Shown here: positions 57,170 to 64,000 of the stretch, one piece after another
Layout: every line of letters starts with the position of its first letter
Position numbering within the stretch: the stretch's first letter is position 1
From: Sorangium cellulosum So0157-2
Lineage (GTDB): Bacteria; Myxococcota_A; Polyangia; Polyangiales; Polyangiaceae
Length of the DNA: 64,000 nt
NCBI RefSeq assembly: GCF_000418325.1
Contig: NC_021658.1
Span: forward strand, 4,761,501 to 4,825,500
Reading direction: 5' to 3'
Made by a program: the position numbers and the translations under genes
Notes under the pieces: model-generated
The model's database searches: none
What the model saw: the letters and a program-made list of their open reading frames with translations, nothing else
Told to the model about the DNA's origin: nothing

Positions 57170-57436
57170 ATGCTGAAGCACCCGACGGTCTCGGCATGGC
57201 AGCGAGATCACGAGGAAGGTGGGTATACCGCCGAGATCAACGGCTGGACCTTGCGGGTCCGCTGGAGACCGGAGCGCCCGGGCGAGCTCCGTGGCTTCGT
57301 GTGGGAGGCCGTCGATCCGTCGGGGAACAAGGTCACCTCGAGCGAGATCCACGAGGAGATCGAGGTGGCGATGGCGTACGCCGAGGAGCGCGCGGCCCCC
57401 GATCCGCAGAAGCACGGGTCGAAGACCGTCGACTGA
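57170..57436 (+). CDS. Small conserved hypothetical protein
   Basis: An 88-residue soluble protein starting MLKHPTVSAWQRDH, with GGAG eight bases upstream; the frame is open earlier, but those residues look non-coding. The sequence is mixed alpha/beta with a central strand pair (AEINGWTLRVRWRP, GFVWEAVDPSGN) and a charged C-terminal helix. No family was recognised. Convergent with the Dam-type methylase, 27 bases away. Confidence 0.6.
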   Translation: MLKHPTVSAWQRDHEEGGYTAEINGWTLRVRWRPERPGELRGFVWEAVDPSGNKVTSSEIHEEIEVAMAYAEERAAPDPQKHGSKTVD

Positions 57437-57463
57437 GGCACGCGCCCCGCGGCGGCGCGGGGC

Positions 57464-58348
57464 TCAGCCCGCCCTGTCCGCCGCCGCCTTGCGGCTCCGC
57501 CGGGTCGCGTAATTCCGGATCACGATCTCTCCCACGCGGCCCCGGGCGTCGCTCTTCGCGTTGATGCTCCGGAGCGCCGCGACGCGGTCGATCTTGAACC
57601 GCTTGTAGAGCGGCGGGATCTCGGGAACATCGGAGTTCGAGAGCATCACCTGGACCCCCCGCTCGTCGAGCGCGGCGAACAGCGCCGCGAGGCGCTCCTG
57701 GTCGCGGAAGCTGAAGCCGCCCGCGCTGTACGAGGTGAAGTTCGCGGTCGGCGAGACGGGCGAGTACGGCGGGTCCAGGTAGACGAAGTCGCCCTCGCTG
57801 GCGTGGTCGAGCACGCGCTCGAAGTCGCGGACCTCAAGCTCGACGCCCTGCAGCGCCGCCGAGCAGGCGCGCAGCTGGGGCGCGTTGCAGATCGACGGGT
57901 TGACGTAGCGGCCGAAAGGCACGTTGAAGCGGCCGGCGCTGTTGACCCGGTAGAGCCCGTTGAACCCCGTCTTGTTCAGGAAGATGGTCCGCGCGGCGCG
58001 CTCGGGCAGCGTGAGCGAGGCGGGGTCGAGGTCGCGGACCCGGTAGTAATGCGCCTCCTCGTAGGCGTGGCTGCCCAGCGCGGCGATGACCTCCTCGACC
58101 CGGTCGCGCACCGCCCGGTAGCAGTCGACGAGCTCGGCGTTGACGTCCGTCAGCGTCGCGCGTTTCGGCTGCAGGCAGAAGAACAGCGCGGCCCCCCCGA
58201 CGAAGGGCTCGAAGTAGCGCCCGTACGACGCGGGCAGGAGCGGCTGGAACTGCCGGAGCAGCTGGCCCTTGCCGCCCGCCCATTTGAGGAACGGACGTGG
58301 CAGCAGGGGCGCGGCGCTGTCGGGTTCGGTGACAAGGGCGGTGGTCAT
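57464..58348 (-). CDS. dam: DNA adenine methylase (Dam/D12 class)
   Basis: A 294-residue N6-adenine methylase. SAM-binding motif I is FLKWAGGKGQLL near residue 20 and FEPFVGGAALFF near 46; the catalytic motif IV is DPPYSP near 190; the middle TIFLNKTGFNGLYR is typical of the GATC-recognising Dam group. No restriction endonuclease lies next to it, so it is an orphan methylase that could mark replication or control gene expression. Recognition of GATC is by family only. No good ribosome site precedes the ATG. Confidence 0.9.
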   Translation of the reverse strand: MTTALVTEPDSAAPLLPRPFLKWAGGKGQLLRQFQPLLPASYGRYFEPFVGGAALFFCLQPKRATLTDVNAELVDCYRAVRDRVEEVIAALGSHAYEEAHYYRVRDLDPASLTLPERAARTIFLNKTGFNGLYRVNSAGRFNVPFGRYVNPSICNAPQLRACSAALQGVELEVRDFERVLDHASEGDFVYLDPPYSPVSPTANFTSYSAGGFSFRDQERLAALFAALDERGVQVMLSNSDVPEIPPLYKRFKIDRVAALRSINAKSDARGRVGEIVIRNYATRRSRKAAADRAG

Positions 58349-58887
58349 CGCGCAATACTGGACGCCAACCTACCAGGGCGCGCGATCGTCCTCAACCGCC
58401 GAGGTCATGCCGGCGACCTCTCTGGTCCCGGGCCCCCGCCGGTCCGCCCGCGGCGCGCGTTCCCCCGCGCGACGTCTCGCGCCACGCGTCGCTCCAGGCT
58501 AGGTCGTTCTATGTCCACGACCCGGCGGCGCCGGACAGCGAGATGCCTTGTGGACGAACGGGGATGTCGGTCTTTTTCGTTAGTAAAATTAATGACTTAT
58601 AAGCGGTCGTGAGCGCGCGTGTCCCGGGTCGAGCGCTGCCCGGATCATGGCATGTCGCCGCTTGCGTGATCGCCGAGCAGGGATAAGTTGAAGTCTCGAC
58701 ACGCGGGCTGGACAGCCGCCGGGAAAGCGGGGTTCTCCCGCATTCACGCACCGCCGCTTCAGGCCATCTCGCCGGTGGACCTCGGCGGCGCGGCAGGGGC
58801 TCGCCCGGGCGCAGGGCGCGGGCGCCCCGCGCCGGCTTTCGGCTCTCGTGGGAGCCGCCGTTCGCTCTCGACAGGAGGAATGCCGCC
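58349..58887. other. Divergent intergenic region between dam and the second GNAT gene
   Basis: 539 bases. An AT-rich island at 58571-58605 (TTAGTAAAATTAATGACTTATAAG) stands out in the otherwise GC-rich sequence and is promoter-like, but no clean -35 could be paired with TATAAG at 58598. AGGAGG at 58873-58878 is the ribosome site of the next gene. Confidence 0.45.
58571..58605. promoter_or_regulatory. AT-rich island, possible promoter or binding site
   Basis: A 35-base run of strongly biased composition (TCTTTTTCGTTAGTAAAATT followed by AATGACTTATAAGCG) with a possible -10 TATAAG at 58598. Direction is not clear; either flanking gene could use it. Confidence 0.3.
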
Positions 58888-59859
58888 ATGATGCTTGCCT
58901 TCGACCTCGATCGCGACGACGCCCCGCAGCAGCGCGGCCCCGCTCCGGCGGACGGACCAGGCTGCTTCGGTGAGGCAGCGGATTACCGGGCTCAGCGGAT
59001 CCTGTATGCCGCGCGCGGCTGGATCGCGGAGCAGGACGGCATCACCACGGACGGGCGCTCGCTCATCCTGCTGCACGCCCAGCGGACGCCGCCGGAGCGG
59101 CGCGAGGCGCTCGTGCGCTGCTTCGAGCGGGTGCTCCTGCACGCCCCCCGGCCGGAGCTCCCTGCGCTCGCCGCGTCGCTGCGCCAGGCCGGGCTCTCCG
59201 TGGACGAGGGGCTCTCGGTGATGGGCGCCCCGGCCGGCGAGGTGCGCGCCGCCGTGCAGGGGCTCGGCCGGTTTCGCTCCTTTCCGGCGGGCCTCCGCCT
59301 CTCCCGGGTGTCCCCGGACGACGACGACGCCACGATCCGGTCGATCCAGGAGCTCCAGGCCGAGAGCGGCCACGCGCCGCTCCCTGGCTGGACCCTGCGC
59401 GGCGCCCAGGGGCGCTCCGTGACCCTCGCGCTGCGCGACGGCCGGGGCGCGCTGATCGGCTGCACGACCCTGTGCGTCCTGACGCGGCCCGAGGCCGTCG
59501 AGGACGGCGGGCCCAGGGCGCTCTCCCAGCTCGGGCTCCTGGGCGCCCCGCCGCTCTGGATCTCCGACGTCGGCGAGGCGCCCTCGTGGACGGGCATGCC
59601 GATCTGCACCTGCCTGCGCGAGGAGTACCGTGGCCGCGGGCTCGGCGCCCCGCTGCAGGCCGCGGCGCTCCGGGAGGGGCACGATCGCTTCGGGATCCGG
59701 TGGTTCTACGTGCTCGTCCGGGCCGGCGACGAGATCGCGAAGCGCATGAACGCGCGCTGCGGCCTCGCCCCGCACCGGGCCGAAGGGTTCCTCGTCGCGA
59801 CGGCGGGCCCCGCCGAGAGGGCCCGGCGGCCCGCGGAGGCGCGCCGCGCCTCGGGCTGA
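58888..59859 (+). CDS. GNAT family acetyltransferase
   Basis: A 323-residue protein with AGGAGG nine bases before the first of two Met codons. The C-terminal half (~190-305) is a GNAT domain: the acetyl-CoA loop LREEYRGRGLGAPLQAAAL near 250 carries RGxGLG, and RWFYVLVRAGDEIAKRMNARCGL is the following alpha/beta unit. The N-terminal ~150 residues (HAQRTPPERREALVRCFER and similar) are helical and unrecognised, perhaps a substrate or regulatory domain. The substrate is unknown. It is distinct from the GNAT at 37157. Confidence 0.78.
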   Translation: MMLAFDLDRDDAPQQRGPAPADGPGCFGEAADYRAQRILYAARGWIAEQDGITTDGRSLILLHAQRTPPERREALVRCFERVLLHAPRPELPALAASLRQAGLSVDEGLSVMGAPAGEVRAAVQGLGRFRSFPAGLRLSRVSPDDDDATIRSIQELQAESGHAPLPGWTLRGAQGRSVTLALRDGRGALIGCTTLCVLTRPEAVEDGGPRALSQLGLLGAPPLWISDVGEAPSWTGMPICTCLREEYRGRGLGAPLQAAALREGHDRFGIRWFYVLVRAGDEIAKRMNARCGLAPHRAEGFLVATAGPAERARRPAEARRASG

Positions 59860-59896
59860 CAGCGCCGGCGCGGGGAGCTGGCGGGGGCCGCCCGCC

Positions 59897-60289
59897 TCAG
59901 GCCGACAGCACGGGCGCGAGGATCTGGCCGAGCTCCGCGGCGATCTTCTTTTGCTGCGGGACGCGCGCGCCGATCGAGGCGAGGTAGAGCGTCCGCTCGC
60001 ACACCGTGAGCCGCGTCGCGTAGAAGTCGTCGTCGCCGGCGACCGCATCGACGAGCTCGTCGAGCTCGGCGTAGCCGGCGATCCTGTCGGCGCAGCCGGC
60101 GCCCAGCGCGGCGAGCAGCGCGAGATCGTCGTCGCTCGCCGCGGCGCCCGCGGAGCGCGCGCCGCCGAGGAGCGCGCCCTCCTCGCCGGCGAGGGCGACG
60201 GCGCGCACGCCGCTCCCCTGCGTGGCCTTCGCCAGATAGCGCCCCACGGCATCTCGAGGGACAGCGCTCGGAGTCTTCTGTCGGTTCAT
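59897..60289 (-). CDS. Roadblock/LC7-like domain protein
   Basis: A 130-residue protein starting MNRQKTPSAVPRDAVGR with GGAGG seven bases upstream. The pattern AVALAGEEGALLGGARSAG near residue 30 and the alternating strands and helices resemble the roadblock/LC7 fold. In myxobacteria such proteins pair with small GTPases of the MglA type as regulators of polarity and signalling. No GTPase gene is nearby. The assignment rests on fold-like pattern only. Confidence 0.5.
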   Translation of the reverse strand: MNRQKTPSAVPRDAVGRYLAKATQGSGVRAVALAGEEGALLGGARSAGAAASDDDLALLAALGAGCADRIAGYAELDELVDAVAGDDDFYATRLTVCERTLYLASIGARVPQQKKIAAELGQILAPVLSA

Positions 60290-60384
60290 CGGGCAGCCTC
60301 CGGCCGCGACTCTGCCCCGCCCGGCGCGGATGCCCAAGAAATCGGCGCCCGCGCGCCGGAGCCAGGACGAGCTCGGCGGGAGCG

Positions 60385-61080
60385 CTAGCCGAGCGTCCAC
60401 GGGGCCGGCGTCTCGCCCGCGGCGCGGCGGCGGATGCTCGCGAGCGCGCGCTCGTAGTAGCCGTCGCGCGCGGCCACGAACTCGTCGAGCCGCACGTCGC
60501 GCGGCGCGATCTTCACGGCGCCGCTCTCGTCCGGCGCTTGCCGCATCAGGCCGGTCACGCTGGGCACCTCGCCCCGGACGAGGCGCTGCGCCGCGTCGAG
60601 CGGGAGCGACAGCAGCGCGGTGACCTCGGCCGGATCGGGGCGGAACGCCGCGAGCGCGCGGCGGGTGGTCGCGAGCAGCACGTCCACCAGCTCGCAGTCG
60701 ATGATGCCGGGCGCGTGGTCGTCCATGTGGCGGCACGTGCCGAGCCGGAACACGTCGCCCGGCGCGAGCGGCAGGCCGATCTCCTCCTCGGCCTCGCGCA
60801 GCGCCTCCGCGAGATCCTCGCCGGCGCGGTAGTGCCCCGACACGGCGACCTCGAACGCGCCGGGCCAGGTGTCCTTGTCCGGGCTGCGCTGCTGGAAGAG
60901 CACCCAGGGATCCGCGCCGCTCCGGCGGCCGTCCGGCTCGCGCTCGAGGACCACCCACACGTGGAGGCTCCGGTGCCAGTCGCCGTCGCGGTGGACGAGC
61001 TTCCGCGCCTTGCGCACGCCGAGCGGCTTGCCGCTGCGATCGAAGATGTCGAACAGCTCGTCCCCGTCCTGCGCCGCCAT
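60385..61080 (-). CDS. NUDIX hydrolase
   Basis: A 231-residue protein with a complete Nudix box, spanning GHYRAGEDLAEALREAEEEIGL at about residues 82-103 (Gx5Ex7REuxEExGu). The N-terminal DELFDIFDRSGKPLGVRKARKLVHRDGDWHRSLHVWV is the pattern of the isopentenyl-diphosphate isomerase-like/YfcD group. These cleave nucleoside diphosphate-linked or related substrates; the exact one is not readable. It lies about 95 bases from the roadblock-like gene on the same strand, with both tRNAs upstream. Confidence 0.9.
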   Translation of the reverse strand: MAAQDGDELFDIFDRSGKPLGVRKARKLVHRDGDWHRSLHVWVVLEREPDGRRSGADPWVLFQQRSPDKDTWPGAFEVAVSGHYRAGEDLAEALREAEEEIGLPLAPGDVFRLGTCRHMDDHAPGIIDCELVDVLLATTRRALAAFRPDPAEVTALLSLPLDAAQRLVRGEVPSVTGLMRQAPDESGAVKIAPRDVRLDEFVAARDGYYERALASIRRRAAGETPAPWTLG

Positions 61081-61342
61081 GGCGCCCGAGGGTAGCGCAC
61101 TTCGAACGGAGCGCGCCGTTGCTACCCTGCGCGCTCCTCGACGAAGCCGTGCTTCATCGAGAAGGTCACGTCCCGGGCGACGTTGGAACGCCCGGCGATG
61201 CTCGACGAGCTGCTCCGGCGCGCACGGTGGCCTGCGCGACGTACAGACGCCGGCGGCGCAGCCTCGTGGCTTCGCGAGCCGCAGCCGCGGTCGCAGGGCG
61301 ACGTGGAGGAGCTCTCGGTAGTGAGGAGAGCTGAGGTGATGC

Positions 61343-61417
61343 TGGCGATCCCAGCGGGAATCGAACCCGCGTTACCGGCGTGAGAGGCCGATGTCCTAAC
61401 CGCTAGACGATGGGACC
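61343..61417 (-). tRNA. trnE: tRNA-Glu (anticodon CUC)
   Basis: On the minus strand GGTCCCATCG begins a cloverleaf: D-arm CTAGCGGTTAG, anticodon loop CCTCTCAC giving CUC, T-arm GGGTTCGATTCCC, 3' end TGGGATCG followed by encoded CCA. The overall sequence closely parallels known bacterial tRNA-Glu. Confidence 0.92.
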
Positions 61418-61456
61418 TTGTACTGTCGAGAAGGCCGATAGCAGAGCTGATCGACC

Positions 61457-61530
61457 TGGCTGGGGGACAAGGATTCGAACCTTGATAGCAAGAGCCAGAA
61501 TCTTGCGTCCTGCCGTTAGACGATCCCCCA
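61457..61530 (-). tRNA. trnQ: tRNA-Gln (anticodon CUG)
   Basis: On the minus strand TGGGGGATCGTCTAACGG starts the acceptor and D-arm; the anticodon stem-loop is CAAGA-TTCTGGC-TCTTG with anticodon CUG; the T-arm is AAGGTTCGAATCCTT; the 3' end TCCCCCAG is followed by encoded CCA. It is tandem with tRNA-Glu, 39 bases apart, and probably co-transcribed with it. Confidence 0.92.
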
Positions 61531-61911
61531 AGGGGTCAGCGCTGTGTTCATCAGCGCCACGGGCCGCGGAATCTACTCGGACCGGTGGGGTTGTCAAGCG
61601 ATCAAAATCGGACCCGCCCAAGAAAACGTCACGGGGCCGAAAATCCCCTGCGTTTTGCGCGTTTCGCGCGTTTCGCTCCGCCCTCACCGCACCGTCGAGC
61701 CCGCCGCTCTCTCGCAGCCGCCCGCCGCGCCCCCCCCCCGGGCGCCGCCGCACCGTCCGTCCGCAGCGTCATCGCTCGCCCTCGGCCGCCCGCTCTCCGG
61801 AGGGGCCTCCACGGCATTGCGACGGTTGCCTGGACGCTCTCTCCAGGAGCTCCTTCTTCGTTCCACGCGGGCGACGGCCCCGGAAAAGTCGCGACTGTCT
61901 GCTGCGCGCCC

Positions 61912-61939
61912 TTGACGTGCCGGGCGACTGATTTACTTT
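61912..61939 (+). promoter_or_regulatory. Candidate sigma70-type promoter for groES-groEL
   Basis: TTGACG (61912-61917, five of six -35 bases) and TACTTT (61934-61939) with a 16-base spacer. It sits immediately before the CIRCE-like inverted repeat, the normal arrangement in HrcA-controlled chaperone operons. Confidence 0.55.
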
Positions 61940-61949
61940 CGGCCGCGGT

Positions 61950-61976
61950 TTAGCCACCGGCCTAGGAGAGTGCCAA
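61950..61976. promoter_or_regulatory. CIRCE-like HrcA operator
   Basis: TTAGCCACC (61950-61958), a nine-base spacer, then GAGTGCCAA (61968-61976). Against the consensus TTAGCACTC-N9-GAGTGCTAA the right half matches 8 of 9 and the left half 6 of 9. The exact spacer and position just after the promoter support it. An overlapping AGTGCC / GGCACT inverted repeat lies just downstream. Confidence 0.6.
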
Positions 61977-62096
61977 GCGACTGTGATCCTGGGCACTTAG
62001 CTCTCGTCGTGGGGGCGGAAGGCCCCTGCGAGGGGGGCGAACGGGACCTCCGGCGAGCCGATGGTCAGTCAACCAGCCGAGGACGAGGGAGCCACC

Positions 62097-62393
62097 ATGA
62101 AAATCAGGCCGCTGCAGGATCGGATTGTCGTCAAGCGCGTCGAGAGCGAGACGAAGACCAAGGGGGGCATCATCATCCCCGACGCCGCGAAGGAGAAGCC
62201 GATCGAGGGGCGCGTCGTTGCGGTGGGCAACGGCAAGGTCCTGAAGGACGGCAAGGTTCGCCCGCTCGAGGTGAAGGTCGGCGACAAGGTGCTGTTCGGC
62301 AAGTACAGCGGCACCGAGGTGAAGCTCGACGGCGAGGAGCACGTGCTCATCCGCGAGGACGACGTGCTCGCCGTGACCGAGTCCGCCTCCTGA
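62097..62393 (+). CDS. groS: Co-chaperonin GroES
   Basis: A 98-residue co-chaperonin of normal length starting MKIRPLQDRIVVKR, with GAGGGAG upstream of the ATG. The mobile loop ESETKTKGGIIIPD is near residue 16 and the roof segment near 50. It caps the GroEL ring to form the folding chamber in the cytosol. It is followed 68 bases later by groEL and is likely under HrcA/CIRCE control. Confidence 0.97.
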   Translation: MKIRPLQDRIVVKRVESETKTKGGIIIPDAAKEKPIEGRVVAVGNGKVLKDGKVRPLEVKVGDKVLFGKYSGTEVKLDGEEHVLIREDDVLAVTESAS

Positions 62394-62461
62394 TCCGGAT
62401 CGACGGAAACCGAACCCAAGCGCTAGCAGACGCGGCCGCGCGGCCGCGAGGGGATTGAGAG

Positions 62462-64000
62462 ATGGCTGCGAAGCAGATCGTTTATAGCCGCGGCGCCCGC
62501 GCCGCGATCCTGAAGGGCGTGAACACGCTCGCCGATGCGGTCAAGGTGACCCTCGGGCCCAAGGGGCGGAACGTCGTCATCGAGAAGAGCTGGGGCGCGC
62601 CGGTCGTCACGAAGGACGGCGTCACGGTGGCCAAGGAGGTCGAGCTCGCCGGCAAGCTCGAGAACATGGGCGCCCAGATGGTCCGCGAGGTCGCCTCGAA
62701 GACCAGCGACAAGGCCGGCGACGGCACGACGACGGCGACGGTGCTGGCCCAGGCGATCTTCGGCGAGGGCCTCAAGCTCGTCGAGGCCGGGCACAACCCG
62801 ATGAACCTGAAGCGCGGCGTCGACGCGGCCGTCGCGAAGGTCATCGAGTCCGTGCAGCAGGCCGCCAAGCCGACCAAGGACAAGGACCAGATCGCCCAGG
62901 TCGCCACCGTCAGCGCGAACGGCGACAAGGAGATCGGCCAGATCCTCGCCGACGCCATGGAGAAGGTCGGCAAGGAGGGCGTGATCACGGTCGAGGAGAA
63001 CAAGCGCATGACGACGGAGCTCGAGACCGTCGACGGCATGCAGTTCGACCGCGGCTACCTCTCGCCCTACTTCGTGACCGATCCCGAGAAGATGACGGCG
63101 GTCCTCACGAACCCGCTCATCCTCGTCCACGAGAAGAAGATCTCGGCCATGGCCGACCTCCTGCCGCTGCTCGAGCAGGTGGTGAAGCAGGGCCGCGAGC
63201 TGCTCATCCTCTCCGAGGACATCGAGGGCGAGGCGCTCGCCACGCTCGTCGTGAACAAGCTGCGCGGCACCATCAAGGTCGCCGCCGTGAAGGCGCCCGG
63301 CTTCGGCGATCGCCGCAAGGAGATGCTGAAGGACATCGCGATCCTCACGGGCGCGACCGCGTTCATGGAGGACCTCGGCCAGAAGCTCGAGAGCGCCACG
63401 GTGCGCGACCTCGGGTCGGCCAAGCGCGTCGAGATCGACAAGGACAACACGGTCATCGTCGACGGCCTGGGCGACAAGGCGGCGATCAAGGGCCGCATCG
63501 AGGCGATCCGCAAGCAGATCGCGGACACGAACAGCGACTACGATCGCGAGAAGCTCCAGGAGCGGCTGGCGAAGCTCGCCGGCGGCGTCGCGGTGGTGAA
63601 GGTCGGCGCGGCGACCGAGACGGAGATGAAGGAGAAGAAGGCGCGCGTCGAGGACGCGCTGCACGCGACCCGCGCGGCCGTCGAGGAAGGCATCGTGGTC
63701 GGCGGCGGCGTGGCCCTCCTGCGGGCGGCCGCGGGCCTGGACCAGCTCAAGTTCAACGACGAGCGCGACGTCGGCGTGCGGCTCGTGCGCCGCGCCCTCG
63801 AGGCGCCGCTCCGCCAGATCGCCCAGAACGCGGGCGTCGACGGGACGGTGGTCGCGGAGAAGGTCCGGTCGGGCGCGGCCACGTTCGGCTACAACGCCGC
63901 GACCGACGCGTACGAGGACCTGCTCGCCGGCGGCGTCATCGACCCGGCCAAGGTCGTGCGGCACGCGCTCTCGAACGCGGCCAGCGTCGCGAGCCTGATG
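62462..64000 (+). CDS. groL: Chaperonin GroEL, 3' partial
   Basis: The frame begins at the ATG at 62462 (MAAKQIVYSRGARAAILKG) and is open to the last base of the window, giving 513 residues; the C-terminus lies outside. Clear chaperonin motifs: LGPKGRNVVI near 34, the ATP loop AGDGTTTATVLA near 85, DRGYLSPYFVT near 200, KAPGFGDRRKEMLKDIA near 278, and ARVEDALHATRAAVEEGIVVGGG near 394. It forms the 14-mer folding chamber with GroES. Same operon as groES. Confidence 0.97.
   Translation, partial: MAAKQIVYSRGARAAILKGVNTLADAVKVTLGPKGRNVVIEKSWGAPVVTKDGVTVAKEVELAGKLENMGAQMVREVASKTSDKAGDGTTTATVLAQAIFGEGLKLVEAGHNPMNLKRGVDAAVAKVIESVQQAAKPTKDKDQIAQVATVSANGDKEIGQILADAMEKVGKEGVITVEENKRMTTELETVDGMQFDRGYLSPYFVTDPEKMTAVLTNPLILVHEKKISAMADLLPLLEQVVKQGRELLILSEDIEGEALATLVVNKLRGTIKVAAVKAPGFGDRRKEMLKDIAILTGATAFMEDLGQKLESATVRDLGSAKRVEIDKDNTVIVDGLGDKAAIKGRIEAIRKQIADTNSDYDREKLQERLAKLAGGVAVVKVGAATETEMKEKKARVEDALHATRAAVEEGIVVGGGVALLRAAAGLDQLKFNDERDVGVRLVRRALEAPLRQIAQNAGVDGTVVAEKVRSGAATFGYNAATDAYEDLLAGGVIDPAKVVRHALSNAASVASLM

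Larger units (their letters stand above)
61531..62096. other. Intergenic region upstream of groES
   Basis: 566 bases between tRNA-Gln (minus strand) and groES. The last ~190 bases hold the groES promoter and the CIRCE-like site. The remainder carries only low-quality open frames. Confidence 0.6.

Overview
The window is very GC-rich DNA from what looks like a myxobacterium of the Sorangium type (inference). The signs are a modular type I polyketide synthase (PKS) with myxobacterial-style linkers, several eukaryote-like Ser/Thr kinases, a kinase-AAA-TPR signalling giant, many lipoproteins, a roadblock-like protein and a choice-of-anchor-type surface protein. No transposase, phage gene or CRISPR array was seen.

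Region 1 (1-18196) is the 3' end of a PKS cluster. Three overlapping genes encode ...KR-ACP-KS-AT-KR-ACP, then KS-AT-DH-KR-ACP, then KS-AT-ACP-TE. They are followed by a crotonyl-CoA carboxylase/reductase (ccr). The first acyltransferase carries a GAGH specificity motif, which fits an alkylmalonyl extender made by the Ccr; the other two carry VASH (methylmalonyl-like) and YAFH (malonyl-like). The KR region has been duplicated twice: once between genes 1 and 2 as a ~1.39-kb cassette differing at ten residues, and once inside gene 1 as a perfect in-frame 384-bp tandem copy. The gene-1 KR has also lost the Arg of its NADPH motif.

Region 2 (18197-24936, minus strand) borders the cluster. It holds a broken SpvB/TcdB/RHS-like gene, truncated at both ends and frameshifted, then a minisatellite of 12 perfect 22-bp units with decayed flanks, then a patatin phospholipase translationally coupled to a 1483-residue kinase-cyclase-like-AAA-TPR protein (24933-29384).

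Region 3 (29828-42255) holds a DoxX protein, a hybrid membrane/PAS/GAF histidine kinase, an FtsH protease, an ATP-grasp/GNAT/methyltransferase cluster joined through a 9-bp repeat array that breaks the reading frame, an SrkA-like kinase, a TerB-like protein and a small Ser/Thr kinase.

Region 4 (42319-57463) holds a GH5-like lipoprotein, class III alcohol dehydrogenase, an M17 aminopeptidase followed by a 118-bp near-perfect palindrome, a START-like lipoprotein, a parallel beta-helix protein, a LysR regulator, a calcium-binding lipoprotein, a large DUF2339-DUF3999-like fused membrane protein and a small conserved protein.

Region 5 (57464-64000) holds an orphan Dam-type methylase, a second GNAT, a roadblock-like protein, a NUDIX hydrolase, tRNA-Glu(CUC), tRNA-Gln(CUG), and the groES-groEL operon behind a sigma70-like promoter and a CIRCE-like inverted repeat. 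groEL runs off the end of the window.
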